From the NCBI GenBank assembly GCA_013176395.1, contig JABMLP010000036.1, positions 150,387 through 214,386 on the forward strand: a stretch of 64,000 nt of DNA, in the 5' to 3' direction. This DNA comes from Venturia oleaginea (lineage: Eukaryota > Ascomycota > Dothideomycetes > Venturiales > Venturiaceae). This document shows positions 23,027 to 34,003 of this stretch, in pieces (position 1 is the stretch's first letter; every line of letters begins with the position of its first letter). Made by a program: the position numbers and the translations under genes. The notes below the pieces were generated by a model. That model was not told where the DNA came from. It saw only the letters and a list, made by a program, of their open reading frames with translations, and did no database searches.

Positions 23027-24143
23027 AACGTAGTCTATAGGCCTATGCGCCATATATGCCTGTGCGCCAACCCTACCAAACGCGACGCGTTCCTCTATTA
23101 CCACACGAGATGGTACCGCCACAACGACAAGAGGCCTTACACCGAGAAGGTAGGCTTGAACTAGCTGTTCAAGCCTATAAAAACGGCGACTTTCAAAGCT
23201 ATAGAGCTACCGCGCAAGCCTATGACGTCCCACGAGATACCCTGCAACGCCGTATTGCTGGTACTCAACCACGACTTGGTTCTACCGCGAAAAACCGCCT
23301 CCTTACACCCACCGAAGAAGAGTACCTTGTACAGCGTATACTTTCAATGGATGAACGCGGTACGCCACCTACTGTTGCCGCCGTACGGACTATGGCAAGC
23401 CTTTTAGCCAGTCAACATGGCCAACTCGTCTCTGCAGGCCAATGCTGGGTACGCAACTTTATTAACCGCCACGACGTACTAAAATCGAAGTACAACCGCA
23501 AGTTCGACTACCAGCGAGCAAAATGCGAAGACCTAGACCTAATTTGAGCCTGGTTTGAACGCGTACGACGTACACAAGCTGAGCATGGCATCCTCGATGA
23601 CGATATCTACAATTTTGACGAGACTGGTTTTCAGATGGGGGTAATTTCAACTGCAAAGGTTGTTACAGGAGCAGATAAGGCTGGGAGACCGAGAACAACG
23701 CAGCCAGGCAACCGTGAGTGGGTTACGGTTATTGAGGCTATTTGTGCGAAAGGGTTTCCAATCCCTCCGCTCGTTATTTTCGAGGCAGTAATGCACCAGG
23801 CAGCCTGGTATTCAGACGGGATCCTACCACCAGATTGGGCAATTGGCGTGAGCGAGAACGGCTGGACAACCAACGAGATAGGTCTCTGGTGGCTAGCAGA
23901 ATACGCCTACTGAGGGGGTTGAAAATGTACCTGCTCAGGTACGGCAACGAGCACCACCAAAGTGCAGCGTATGCCAGTCGCTTGAGCATAATGCTAGGAC
24001 CTGCCCAGAGCGTCAAAGAACCAATTAAAATGTATATTACTGTTATAGATGGCGGTGTTGTTGAAATATATACGTTTTTTGTAAGAATACTCGGTGGGGT
24101 TGGCGCACAGGCATATATGGCGCATAGGCCTATAGACTACGTT
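23027..24143 (+). mobile_element. pogo/Fot1-like element, internally deleted, 51-bp inverted ends
   Basis: Ends 23027-23077 and 24093-24143 are inverted copies with one mismatch (AACGTAGTCTATAGGCCTAT...). Length is 1,117 bp, short for this group, because the second half of the transposase is missing. It starts 36 bp after the Tc1-like element and ends 79 bp before the start of the Zn2Cys6 regulator, so it lies in that gene's promoter. Confidence 0.85.
23056..23913 (+). pseudogene. pogo/Fot1-like transposase, N-terminal two thirds
   Basis: Shows the helix-turn-helix start (ELAVQAYKNGDFQSYRATAQ, DVPRDTLQRRIAG), the CENP-B-like second DNA-binding part (LLTPTEEEYLVQRIL, CWVRNFINRHD), and the beginning of the DDE_1 domain with its first Asp in YNFDETGFQMG. 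An in-frame TGA at 23545-23547 lies before AWFERV, and the frame ends at 23913 after WLAEYAY. The D/D part (LILDGHESH and LQPLDVV in the copies at 34400 and 59300) is absent. So this is a non-autonomous deletion product. Confidence 0.82.
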
Positions 24144-24221
24144 AACTTAACTTATGGTCAGCACTAGTCTGCTTCTTTACATCTTTTCAATGCAGACCTT
24201 CTTCCTTTCAACATTTCAATC

Positions 24222-26354
24222 ATGTTTGGTAAATTTCGAGCTCAGCTTTCCAAAACGACTTCGTCATCGAAAATTGCGAAACGACCCCGACAATCTCAGG
24301 TCTGCAACCAATGTCAAAGGTCGAAGCTCAAATGCGATCGAGCTCTGCCATGTAGCAGCTGTGTGAAAAGACGCGAAGGAGAGGCATGTGGTTATCAGCG
24401 AGTGGACACTTTGAAAGTACAGGTTGCTCGAAAGATTCCGGTGGAGGAGAGGCTCAAGCACTTAGAGTCATTAGTGATGAAGCTGATGCCTGGTGGGTCG
24501 AGTACAACATTCACTCCAGACACATTGGTTGTTGGGCTTGAGAATGGAATTCATGATCGAGAATGTGGAGAAGTGAGATATGTCGGTTCCACTCACTGGT
24601 CGGCGATCATGGACGATATCCACGAGTTGAAAACTGCATTGGACAGCTCTCCTCCGGCTCCATACGAAGAGAATCAGACACCGTCTTCCGCACCAAATTT
24701 ACATGCGGAGCTGATCTTCGGACAATCAAGCGACTATTCCCTACAGAATATCATCTCACAGAACCTCCCACCAAAGACCGAGACTTACCTCTTTCTCTCC
24801 ACCTACTTTCAAGGAGAAACTTTCATTATCCGTTCATCCACATATCGCAATTTCGTCAGCAATACGAAGCGTTTTGGAAGGATCTAGATCATGTCAATCC
24901 CCTTTGGCTTTCACTACTATTTTCCGTCTGCTACAAAGCGTCAATGGTAGCTGGACCGAACAACTCCTACCGTAAATCACAGGAAGGGCCTGTTACCGGA
25001 CAATCGAACTTTCATGTCGCCGCTGGGCAATGCCTTGTACTAGGAAGATACCATCGTTCACAGAAATTCGTGTTAGAAGCTCTGGTTGCCTACGCCAACA
25101 GCAAAAGCCTGAGGTCACTCGATCCCTCTCGCGAAGCAATGCAGATTCTTGGTCTAGTCGTGAGGATGGCTTATGAAATGGGCTTTCACCACGATCCCGA
25201 CTCTCTCAAAGGTCTCAGTGTGTTCGAGGGCGAAATGAGGCGAAGGTTCTGGTCTGTGTGCAAACAGATGGATCTGATGATTTCGTTTCAATTCGGACTT
25301 CCTACCAATATTCGATTCGACAATTGCGATACTCGATCACCGAGGAATCTTTTTGACTCGGACTTTTCCATCGACACGAAGGTTTTGCCTCCTTCGCGTC
25401 CAGAGAGCGAATCGACAAGACTTCTTTGGTTCATTGTCAAAGACAGGCTGATGCTTGGATTTGGAAAAGTCTGTCAGTACGCTCTTTTCTTCGCAGCAAA
25501 GCCCGAAATTGAGGTTCTTTAGCTCGATCAGGAAATACGACATCTACACACTACGATACCGGATGCACTCCGCGCAATGCCCTTTCCCAGTTGCAAAACC
25601 GATGAGCCTTTGCTTTTCATGTTACGGCTGTTCGTCGAATTCATTTACCTAAAAAGCCTCTGCGTCCTCCATCGCAGATACATGGCTCAAGGCTTCGCCT
25701 ACAGCACTCAGACGTGTAGGGAGGCTGGGACGGAACTCGTGGGTCAATTTGCCGAAATGTATCAAGAATTCTGGCCTGGTGGTCAACTATATGAAGAACG
25801 ATGGCTGTTGAATACTTTCACGATGAACGACTTCCTGCTTGGTGTCATGGTTCTGTGTCTTGCTATCCACACCCGACACGGAAACAGTGCGCAAATTTGT
25901 AACATTGATGCCACGACCGAGAAGAGAATTCTGTCGCTGTTGGACGAATCACTCAAGATCTGCATTGGGAAGTCGAGTGCCAGCAAAGATGTACGAAAAG
26001 TATCCCAGGCCGTTCGCTTGACTCTAGACCGTGCCCAACAACAGAATAATGGTATGTATTGACACGGCAAAATAATTTGGCATCTGGACTGAATATTTCA
26101 TCGCAGAACCCGAAAATTCAATCCAGCAACCAGCGAACTTGGCGGCTCTCACGCCCCAAGCCCAAGGCACCAGCTTCCTCACCTACTACAACAACTTTGC
26201 CTCCCTCGATCCCTTCAACTTCATGGACAAAGACGCCACTACCAACTTCGAGTACCATTATCCCCTCTTCGATCAACACCTCTGGGATCAAAATCTCCTC
26301 TTCGCCAATACAGATTTTGAGGCCGACGGACCGGAACCGCTAGTGCAACCCTGA
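24222..26354 (+). pseudogene. Zn2Cys6 fungal transcription factor, broken by a frameshift and a stop
   Basis: Starts with a binuclear zinc cluster (CNQCQRSKLKCDRALPCSSC, then EGEAC), followed by a coiled linker and the fungal-specific regulatory domain (REAMQILGLVVRMAYEMGF, GEMRRRFWSVCKQMDLM, FGLPTNIRFD). Near 24829-24831 one base seems lost: GETFII is followed in the next frame by PFIHISQFRQQYEAFW. At 25520-25522 an in-frame TAG interrupts KPEIEVL...LDQEIRHLH. The 3' end has a normal 55-nt intron (26052-26106) and stops at 26354. Apart from these two lesions the protein would run about 690 residues. The target genes cannot be told. Two transposons fill its promoter. Confidence 0.78.
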
Positions 26355-27171
26355 TAATCTTTTCAAGTACTTTTTGGACTGGTGTTCGGACAACATGCGA
26401 GGTCTCCCAGCAGCCCATCGAATCGGAGGCAAATCTTGGTTGTAGGCTGGAGATCAAGGTCAAAAATACCCACCCAGCGGAACACGCTCCTACTTATCTT
26501 GGATGCGGAATTTTATGTCTCTAAACACGTATTCTACAAATGGCAATGGGTGTTAATATATCATGGCGAATTTCTAAGTATCATCAAAACCATCGACATA
26601 CTTGGAATGGAGGACCAGCAAACAGAAGTATATCGCTCGCTCGATCATGCCTTGATTCTTTACATAAAGATCCCACTATATCTCCCCCTTTTCCCTTATC
26701 CTTCCGCGAAGACAAATACAAAGCACCCTTCTCTCGCTAACCCGTCACACAATCGTCAACACACCAAGTCCAAATCCTACACATATCGATACATTATTCC
26801 ATCTTTAACCCCTCACCAACTTACGATAGAAACTCAACTCAGCTCAGCTCAGCTACCGTTCAAAGAAACTAGCCATAGAATCATTACTCGCAATAGACCC
26901 TCTCCTTTCCCTCCTCCCCATCCCCACCTCACCCACCTCCCCATCAAATCCCCCATTTCCTACCACGCCCTCAGCCTCCCCTGCATCCACCCCATCTTCA
27001 ACACCATCAATCCACTCCCCAATCCTCCCTCCATAAACCGCGCCGTCTATATCAGAGAAACCATCTAAACTTTCATCCTCGATGATTTGGGATGGAAGGT
27101 GAAGGTCTAGGTTTGGCGCTGGTGTTTAATCATCACCAAAACAAGCTACTCGAGCATCAAAGTATCCAGCC
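26355..27171. other. Intergenic between convergent genes
   Basis: No supported gene. The middle (about 26890-27000) is strikingly C-rich on the plus strand, with runs such as CTCCCCATCCCCACCTCACC. This is likely the 3' UTR and low-complexity sequence. Confidence 0.5.
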
Positions 27172-28653
27172 TCAGGAACAAACCCCCCGATAATCCAAGG
27201 AGTCTTGTATACCAGACATAAAATATTGCTGCTGTGGAACAGTATCATTCCCTAGCGGTGTACCATTATAGTAACCATCGATCTGTATAGGTACCGAATG
27301 ACTCAGCGCATCATTCTCGAAATCAATGAGTTGATCCCAATATTCCGGACTTGATTCTTGGTTCGTGGTTGTGTCGCTGAATTCTGCTGTCTTGGTGATG
27401 CTGTCGTAGATGTCTTTTTGATGAGGAGGTGGGTTTGCATCGTAGTTTGTAGGAAAAGTGTTGAAGACTGTGTTTACTTGTTCAACTTTTATCGGAATCT
27501 GCGGGATGGCGTATTGAGTTTGCTCGAATGGATGACTAGGCGAAGGATACCGCGGAGCATCGCTGATATTGTGATCAGAGTTATTGTAATCCGATCCCTG
27601 GAGTATGTGCTGCTGTTCGCCATAACCAGATTGCGGAGCGTAGCTCTGAAAAGACGGTTGATCGTAGACGGGTTCGAGGCCAGTGTTGAAAGTGGCGGGT
27701 GGAAATGGATTGGTAGGAGGGTTATTCTGGAAAATAGTAGGTGCTTCAGACTCCCAGTCCTGATGTGTGGGAGTTGTGGTCCGAGGAATCTGATACCGCT
27801 GTATCAAAGGTATAGCCATTGGTGAACCAAAAGAGGAAGTCGGATGGTGAGACCCGGTATAGATCGGTTGACCAGACGTATCGTATGTTTTCTTGACATT
27901 CGAATCCTGTTGACCGCCATGTCTCACCTTCTTCGTCATCCTCCTCTTCCTATTTGATACCGTTCTATTCGTCTCGTTTTTTTCCTCTTCCCCAAAACTC
28001 TTTGTCTTGGCAGAAACCCTGGCACCACCATAATCGCCCCTTATCCTTTCCTCTTGGAAGCCCATCTTCACCCTGTCGTACGCTTCGTTATATACCGAAT
28101 TTGTCATTCTCTTCCACAGAACCTCCCTCCTTTCTCCTCTCTGCCCAAGAGCCATCTGTTGTCTCTTCCTCAGCTTCGCCGCGAACGTTTTGAACCCTCC
28201 TTGTGTTTGATCTGGACAAACCTCCTCTGGGACCATTTGTGCAATCGCCATCCCTCTATGCTTTATGAGAACGTAAAGTAGGGGTTCGTGGGTGAGATTT
28301 GTGGAGTAGTGTTGGATTACGAATTCTTCTGGAAGATGCACGGGGTAGTAGTTCAATGAAATCGTTTCTCTTGTTTCTCTGACTTCAGGAGAACCGTGTA
28401 GGCACCGTTTGATCATGGGATGAGACGTTGTGCTAAACGTGTTTAGCGGAAGGGGTAGATTTTGATTCTGCATCGCAGCGAGGACGCGAGAAGAGAACTG
28501 TCCAACGGGATGATTAACGACAGTAGAGCCCACTTCTGATAGTGAAACAGATGGCTGAAGGGTAATATCCTGGGGCGGGCTCCAAAGGATCGAATCGAGA
28601 AAAGATTCCAGAGACTGTCCCGATGTTTGGGCGGCTTGGCTTAGTGGTTGCAT
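27172..28653 (-). CDS. Hypothetical protein, low-complexity C-terminal half
   Basis: About 493 residues from ATG 28653. I do not recognise a family. The N-terminal half has an ordered stretch (LPEEFVIQHYSTNLTHEP, LLYVLIKHRGMAIAQMVPEE) and a Lys/Arg-rich segment (RKRRMTKKVRHGG) that could act as a nuclear signal. The C-terminal half is rich in Asn, Gln, Pro and Ser and ends in clusters of acidic residues, as in many fungal regulators. Upstream, another frame (28857-28685) reads a plausible start MSSTSPGLLF... to ALGAKS, then TGA. A one-base change would join it to this frame, so the gene may be longer and frameshifted. Confidence 0.45.
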   Translation of the reverse strand: MQPLSQAAQTSGQSLESFLDSILWSPPQDITLQPSVSLSEVGSTVVNHPVGQFSSRVLAAMQNQNLPLPLNTFSTTSHPMIKRCLHGSPEVRETRETISLNYYPVHLPEEFVIQHYSTNLTHEPLLYVLIKHRGMAIAQMVPEEVCPDQTQGGFKTFAAKLRKRQQMALGQRGERREVLWKRMTNSVYNEAYDRVKMGFQEERIRGDYGGARVSAKTKSFGEEEKNETNRTVSNRKRRMTKKVRHGGQQDSNVKKTYDTSGQPIYTGSHHPTSSFGSPMAIPLIQRYQIPRTTTPTHQDWESEAPTIFQNNPPTNPFPPATFNTGLEPVYDQPSFQSYAPQSGYGEQQHILQGSDYNNSDHNISDAPRYPSPSHPFEQTQYAIPQIPIKVEQVNTVFNTFPTNYDANPPPHQKDIYDSITKTAEFSDTTTNQESSPEYWDQLIDFENDALSHSVPIQIDGYYNGTPLGNDTVPQQQYFMSGIQDSLDYRGVCS

Positions 28654-28845
28654 GTGGCCATCAAAGTTGCCGGTCTCATACTGGTTCAAGATTTGGCTCC
28701 CAGTGCGCTTGGTCGCCCGTCGAAAACTTCGTCTTGAAATGTCGATATGGTTGCCTCTTGCATTTCTGATATATTGGGTGGCGTTCTCGAAGATGGGATT
28801 TGAGAGACGAAACCGTTAATGGTTGTACAGAATAGCAAGCCCGGG

Positions 28846-29532
28846 CTAGTGGAAGACATGTTCGGGGCAGTAACTCAGCAGCTCTTCCACGGTGCAATTA
28901 GAAAGTTCATGTATTGGAAGGCTGGTCTCAAACCGTGGTGCTCCAGGAATACGCTCTGGCGCTGCTGGAGGCCTACTGTATTCCCTCTCGAGATCGATGC
29001 TTACTAATGGCCAAGTTAGATCCACTCCATGCGATAGGCCAGTCTGATTTGCGGCATACGGGGGCACACTGTTATGAGTGTGTCCTGGAGCATGTATAGC
29101 ACTTCGGTGATTTGCTGGCGTTCTAAACCTGCCGTTGCCATGTGACGGCCCTTTGCGGTCGTAATCGTTTTGTAGTAATGTTTGGATATCATTTCCGTCA
29201 AGAGAAATAAGGGTCGACCATGTGTCGGCACCGCCATGAGTATTATGTCCATTATCTTTGATAACCCAAATAGTATGATACTCATCTGCATCTGCATCAT
29301 CACCGGTGAAATATTCTAAAGTCAAGTCTGCAACAAGACCCAATATATCGCTCTCGATAATCCAACATTTCGTTGCAACGCCGAGTCTATATCGCGGCTG
29401 AGTGGGAGGATTAGAATAGAAAGAGTTGAGTAGGTACGGAAGGTGCCGTAGGGGAAGGACGAACTGGTCCATACTGCCCGGCCTCTTATGTGTCATATTC
29501 AGCCCATTCCTGGGCGCCACGTCGGAGAACAA
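28846..29532 (-). CDS. Hypothetical protein, 228 residues
   Basis: Open from ATG 29532 to the stop at 28846. I do not recognise it. It contains an ordered-looking segment (YRLGVATKCWIIESDILGLV, ADEYHTIWVIKDNG) and a His/Asn-rich tail. There is no signal peptide or membrane segment. It ends about 190 bp before the start of the downstream hypothetical gene on the same strand, so the two could be parts of one gene with an unseen intron, but I found no convincing splice pair. Confidence 0.35.
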   Translation of the reverse strand: MFSDVAPRNGLNMTHKRPGSMDQFVLPLRHLPYLLNSFYSNPPTQPRYRLGVATKCWIIESDILGLVADLTLEYFTGDDADADEYHTIWVIKDNGHNTHGGADTWSTLISLDGNDIQTLLQNDYDRKGPSHGNGRFRTPANHRSAIHAPGHTHNSVPPYAANQTGLSHGVDLTWPLVSIDLEREYSRPPAAPERIPGAPRFETSLPIHELSNCTVEELLSYCPEHVFH

Positions 29533-29683
29533 AGCAACTCTGGTAATTGCTCAACAGCCCATGAGCATGAATGGGCAGAAGACATGTGGCGGCACGGCAT
29601 ATCCATACGAAGGCACAAGGCACTTCAGAACATGTCACCGAATTACACTTAGGATCTAAGGTAGAGAGGTAAGAGTTTCGTAA

Positions 29684-30075
29684 GATTGATTGATTGATTG
29701 ATTTTATCCTACTCGGTTGCAGCCGCTTAATCACGCAGCTATGCCCGGTTAAGGGGACTTCATCAGACAGCCGACACGTGATATGATCTACCACGTCCCA
29801 CTTCGCCCTGCTTACCAAAACAAGACCAGCTATCCCCTCGATCCCCCCTCTTTTCCCTCAACCACTATTTCCAAATGCCCCATGGCTCTTGTAAATGTCG
29901 GTTGTTCTACCAGTACATCTGTGCTATCTAGATTCCGAGAGGTAATGCCTCATGTTTCGCTTTCCGTTTACCTACAGTCTCCCCTCAATGCTCAGCGTCG
30001 TCTGCGCGTTTTCGATCCCACTATGCCCAAGGACCCGCGTCTGTTCCATAAATCTGATAGCTTTGGTGGCTAACT
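29684..30075 (-). repeat. (CAAT)n-tailed repeat, copy 4, truncated and divergent
   Basis: In reverse orientation, it starts at the GATT run at 29684 (complement of the CAAT tail) and goes back through the conserved 3' core (CTACTCGGTTGCAGCCGCTTAATCACG on plus, in part). It then covers about 250 bp matching the rear part of the 1.6-kb repeat, including the stretch around ATGCCTCATGTTTCGC. It is clearly diverged from copies 1 and 2. The left part of the repeat is missing; it abuts the pogo remnant at about 30076. Confidence 0.7.
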
Positions 30076-30143
30076 TATGCGTAGTCAAGATATTCCGGAG
30101 GTTGTTTCGTCCTGGGAAGCGGCCTAAGGGGGTGTTCGAGAAC

Positions 30144-30438
30144 TGTAAGAGTTCAACCCCCAAAGGTGTTTCGCAAGTGAGAGAAGACTGCTTGTATTTC
30201 GAAGTATCTAAGTGCAACGAAGAGAGTGAAGGTTCTGGAAGGACAAATTGTATATATAATCTTTTAAGTAGGAAAAGAACATGCTGTCCTGAGAAGAGAA
30301 TAGAAAGGAGTAGAAGCGCATGTGAAACAGTCCCTGAATAATCCCTGCTAGGCGCACGTGAGAAACTATCAGGAACCTACCAGGAATTGCTAAGAATCCA
30401 CCTAGGATAAAATGGATATAGGATACCATCCCGTGACA
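30144..30438. repeat. Solo LTR, 295 bp, nested in the Harbinger left end
   Basis: Starts TGTAAGAGTTC and ends CCGTGACA, with AGAAC duplicated on both sides (30139-30143 and 30439-30443). TATATATAATC near the middle is a possible TATA element. It interrupts the left inverted repeat of the Harbinger element after its 16th base, so it arrived later. No other copy is seen in the window. Confidence 0.88.
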
Positions 30439-30723
30439 AGAACTCTATGCAATATGCAAATATGGAGATTTTAAGCGCGGCCGTTCAAAATGCATATTGG
30501 CCGCGCATATTCATTAACGTGTTCAAAAGCGCAATATGCAGCTAGAATATGTAGAATTAAATAGACCAATTGATACCCTGTACATTACGGCGGTGAGCGT
30601 AGATAGTTAGCTTCTTAGTGTCGTACTTGTGGCGTCAACCTGGTAAAATCTGATGAGTTATTAGCTATCACTACTACCACTAATATCGTTACTTTTGACA
30701 TACTACATACGTTGCATTATACA

Positions 30724-31717
30724 ATGACCCGCCGTTCTAGAGATCGCAAATCAACTGTACCCTTTGGCGGGCGTTCTACGTCGCCAGAGGGCGCCGAAAT
30801 TGGCTCCCAAAAGCCCGCGGAGGAGCCTCAAAAAACAGCCTCGAAAAAGGGCTGCTACTGCTATACCAAGTATTAGCAAGAATAAGAAGAAAGCCAAAGA
30901 AGATACTGCAATAGACCCAGCATTGCAGTCGACTTATCCGGACCCTACCAGCGCCCTCGATAGTCCTACATCGCCGTTCCCTCCACCTACACCTCCAAGT
31001 ACACAACCTCTAAGTACACAACCTCTAAGTACACAACCTTCAAGTACACAACCTTCAAGTACACAACCTCTAAGTATACAACCTCCAAGTATACAACCAC
31101 GAGATAGAAGCGTTTCAGTGCGGTCAACAACCGAATCTACTTCTGCTCGAAGCCTTGCGGCTAGAGACAAGACTCTTACGCGTAGTGAGAGTTCTACGCC
31201 TACGCCTTCGTCATCAGCGTCGAAAAAGAAGGAGAAGCAAGCGAATTATCCGTGGAACTCACCGACCCTCCTTGTCATGATTGATTCCTTTGTAGAGTCA
31301 AAGAACTGTGGTCTACAGAATGGCGCTTCTTGGAAGGATGAGGCATACGATAACGCTTGTATTGGAGTAGATCAAGCGCAGACAAACCCGGCAGCTCCGC
31401 CTATGACAAAAGAGAGACTGGTTAGCAAGTGGCAGACGATAAAGAACAGTTGGAATGCATATTGCGCTCACTACGGCAACCCGGGTCACTGCTCTGGGTG
31501 GACTCGAAATGGGACTCGCGAGAATGGCGTTCTTCGCGATTATCCTCACATCGAGCCAGGTGTCCTTGTGAATGACGTAGAGACGATCAAGGCACACTAT
31601 AAGAAGTACAGAGAGTGCTTCCGCTTCAAGTCAAAGCTACCAGAGAATATGGATGCTATCGTTTCCAAGTGTTGCGCATCTTTTAATATCAATGTTAGGC
31701 GAATTGACCTTTTGTAG
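30724..31717 (+). pseudogene. Harbinger accessory Myb/SANT-like DNA-binding protein
   Basis: Harbinger elements carry a second protein that brings the transposase to the element ends and the nucleus. The C-terminal part fits: NYPWNSPTLLVMIDSFVESK, WKDEAYDNAC, MTKERLVSKWQTIKNSWNAY and a tryptophan-rich TGHCSGWTRNG-like stretch. The N-terminus is basic and Ser/Pro-rich with a repeated STQPL motif. The only ATG upstream (30724, MTRRSRDRKST) is in another frame and meets a stop after KKGCYCYTKY. A one-base shift near 30845 would join it to KRAATAIPSISK. So the gene seems frameshifted near its start, unless an unseen intron is used. Confidence 0.7.
30996..31100 (+). repeat. 15-bp minisatellite, seven units
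   Basis: About seven units of AGTACACAACCTCTA with small changes, coding for repeated Ser-Thr-Gln-Pro-Leu/Ser in the Myb-like protein. The unit length, a multiple of three, keeps the frame. Confidence 0.85.
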
Positions 31718-32429
31718 GTTGCGTTATTAGGAAGATTGCTGGAATTCGAGGTGTTGTTTAGACCCTAACGGCTGCAAGGCGGGATCTTCAGCCTTACCTG
31801 TTGTCAAAATGGTCGTCTACTTCCCGCCCCTGTTCAGTAACCTCGTACTGATCGGATTATAATGATTTTGAATGCGTTGCATTCAGCGTTTGCAGGGCTT
31901 CTTAATAAATAATATTTTGCCTAAAACGGTAAGGTGCTACTCACTCCAGCTAGCTCTGAAGTTGAGGTATTAGAATAGACCGTCCGGCGCTCGGATACTA
32001 TACCCTGAATTAAACCCTGTTATTTTCCCATATTTTACCACAACAGAATACACGTTACTCCTAAGCTTATCGCTAGAGATAGCCCAAACAGAACTTGATA
32101 CTGTTAAGTACTTAGAATTTTTATAACTTCCCAGTTGTTTTGAGCCTACAATTGCCTGAATTGAAGGTGGTGGCGTTGGTGTAGAAAGGATTGTATATAG
32201 ACCTCAGTTCTTGTCCAAAAGTTAACCGGAATATATTCAAAAAACGTGTATTTACAACCTTAGCTCCGATTCTTGACAACAAACTTCGTAACTATACATA
32301 TTACTCTTCATCCACATCGTCCTCCTCTATATTATCTATTCCAGACGACTCTGCCGCTCTGGAGGCTCACTGCGACGGCCTCTTTCCCGGAGAACTAGCT
32401 GATAAGTATCCCAAATCTCCGTGGCTATT
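31718..32429. other. Spacer between the two Harbinger genes
   Basis: AT-rich sequence between the convergent ends of the two transposon genes. It holds no supported ORF. Confidence 0.5.
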
Positions 32430-33734
32430 CTATCTGTCATTTTTGTGCACTTGACGTCCCATTGCAGTAGCGTCAATATCACTCCAAAACTCAGCTTGAG
32501 GAGCGCTATTCTGCTGAGCTACGGCTCTCTCGACGAGTATCTCCTCATACAACTTCGCCGCCTCTGTGCCAGGCCTCGCATCTTTGAGCTTCCTCCACTC
32601 CTTCTTCGGCTTGCCTCCATGGCCATTGATCCAGTTATGAACTGCGGATAGGGCGTATACAATCTTGGTTTAAGTCTTTAAGCTGATGCCATCACGAGCT
32701 GTTCGGAATATCTGGAATCGGCTTTTCAGTACACCGTACACCCTCTCCACCACGTTGCGAAGCTTCGCGTGTCGTAGATTGAACAACTCCTCTTTGTTCT
32801 GTGGTTTCTTGACGCCTTTTCTCCATTCTGCAAGATGATAGCGAGTCCGTATGTACGGCGCAAGAAGTAAGCCACCATAGCCATCCTTTTTCGAGTATCC
32901 AGCATTTGCTAACCAAAACCTACCGCGAGGCGAATTCATTAGGCCTTCTTGACGAGCAGCATTGAACACAGTCGCGTCATGAGCGGTTCCCTCCCATCCT
33001 CCGTACACCAACTTGAAGTTCATATCGAAATCTACAACCCCGAGGACATTCTGCGCAAGGAAGCTTTTGCGATAACGAAAAGCGCTATCCTTACCATCTC
33101 GGTCGCGATCTTTGCCCTTCACGGAACAATATATCAAGGTCCCATCTACAGCACCGATACAGTCGAAATAGGGTGACATCTTGCCCGGCAGCTCCAGAAT
33201 CTTCGCTGGGATCGGAATGTCCTCGTCAGGTTCGTACATTTTGATATTATGAGCTGCTAGTTTCACCAAGGCATTCAGTACTTCGTGGAAGAATGTCGAT
33301 ACTTGACTGATACCAAGCTTCCAGTGAGCCCCGGCAGTTCGCATTGGACACTCTGAGCCGGCGATATACAAGAAGATTCCAAATTTGGCATCCACGCCGA
33401 CATGTCGCGACCTCTCGAGCTTGGTGTTGTCCTTGAGCCACTTCGTAAGTGACTCGAATTGGTACCGGGTAAGTCGTGTCTCTGTACGTAAAGTCTCTGG
33501 ATGACCTTGTAACAGCTCCGCTATAAGTGCATTCGCATAGCCAGGGTCGGTGAACTGCTGTATTCGATTGCGGCGTCTCCGCAAGGCCCGCCGCCTCCCA
33601 CGCTCAATACGAGTCTCCGCACGCTCGAATTTGCCGACCTCATTGCGCAGAATATACTGGATGACCTCATCGATCACTGCCTCCCTCTCATCATAATCAG
33701 ACTCGTCGGTAGGTGGGCTGTTGCAGTCGCTCAT
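32430..33734 (-). pseudogene. PIF/Harbinger transposase (DDE_4 nuclease), one in-frame stop
   Basis: From ATG 33734 the frame codes an acidic start, an Arg-rich helix (RGRRRALRRRRNRI), the helix-turn-helix-like LTRYQFESLTKWLKD, and the nuclease. Asp lies in IGAVDGTLIYC, Asp in GWEGTAHDATVF, and Glu in NVVERVYGVLKSRF, the three metal ligands. An in-frame TAA stands at 32670-32672 after GISLKT, and the same frame continues TKIVYALSAVHNWINGHGG to a stop at 32430-32432, 434 codons in all. The stop most simply comes from CAA (Gln). The catalytic residues all lie before the stop, so a shortened protein could still be made. Confidence 0.88.
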
Positions 33735-34003
33735 AATGTGTGGTTTTTAAGGTGTTGCACGGCGATCTGGCAGAATTTTTCGTGCATATTGGCATAGCCA
33801 AAAAGGTCGAATAGAATATGCAGATTTCATATGGAGCACTAATTGGCTGCAGTCAAATAGCCGCGCTGAATTCTACATATTCTGCATATTGCATATTTTG
33901 CATATTGGGGCTAAAAAACTCTCGAACACGTCGCTAATCTTGAGGCCATATGCAGAAAATCTCCATATTTGCATATTGCATAGAGTTCTCGAACACCCCC
34001 TAA

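Larger units (their letters stand above)
30128..34000. mobile_element. PIF/Harbinger transposon with 45-bp inverted ends and TAA duplication
   Basis: The right end (34000-33956, read in reverse) is GGGGGTGTTCGAGAACTCTATGCAATATGC... The left end has the same 45 bases but is split by a solo LTR: 30128-30143, then 30444-30472. TAA flanks both sides (30125-30127 and 34001-34003), the 3-bp duplication of Harbinger elements. Two genes are inside: a Myb/SANT-like protein on plus and a DDE_4 transposase on minus. This is the complete two-gene structure of the group. Without the LTR it is about 3.57 kb. Confidence 0.92.
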
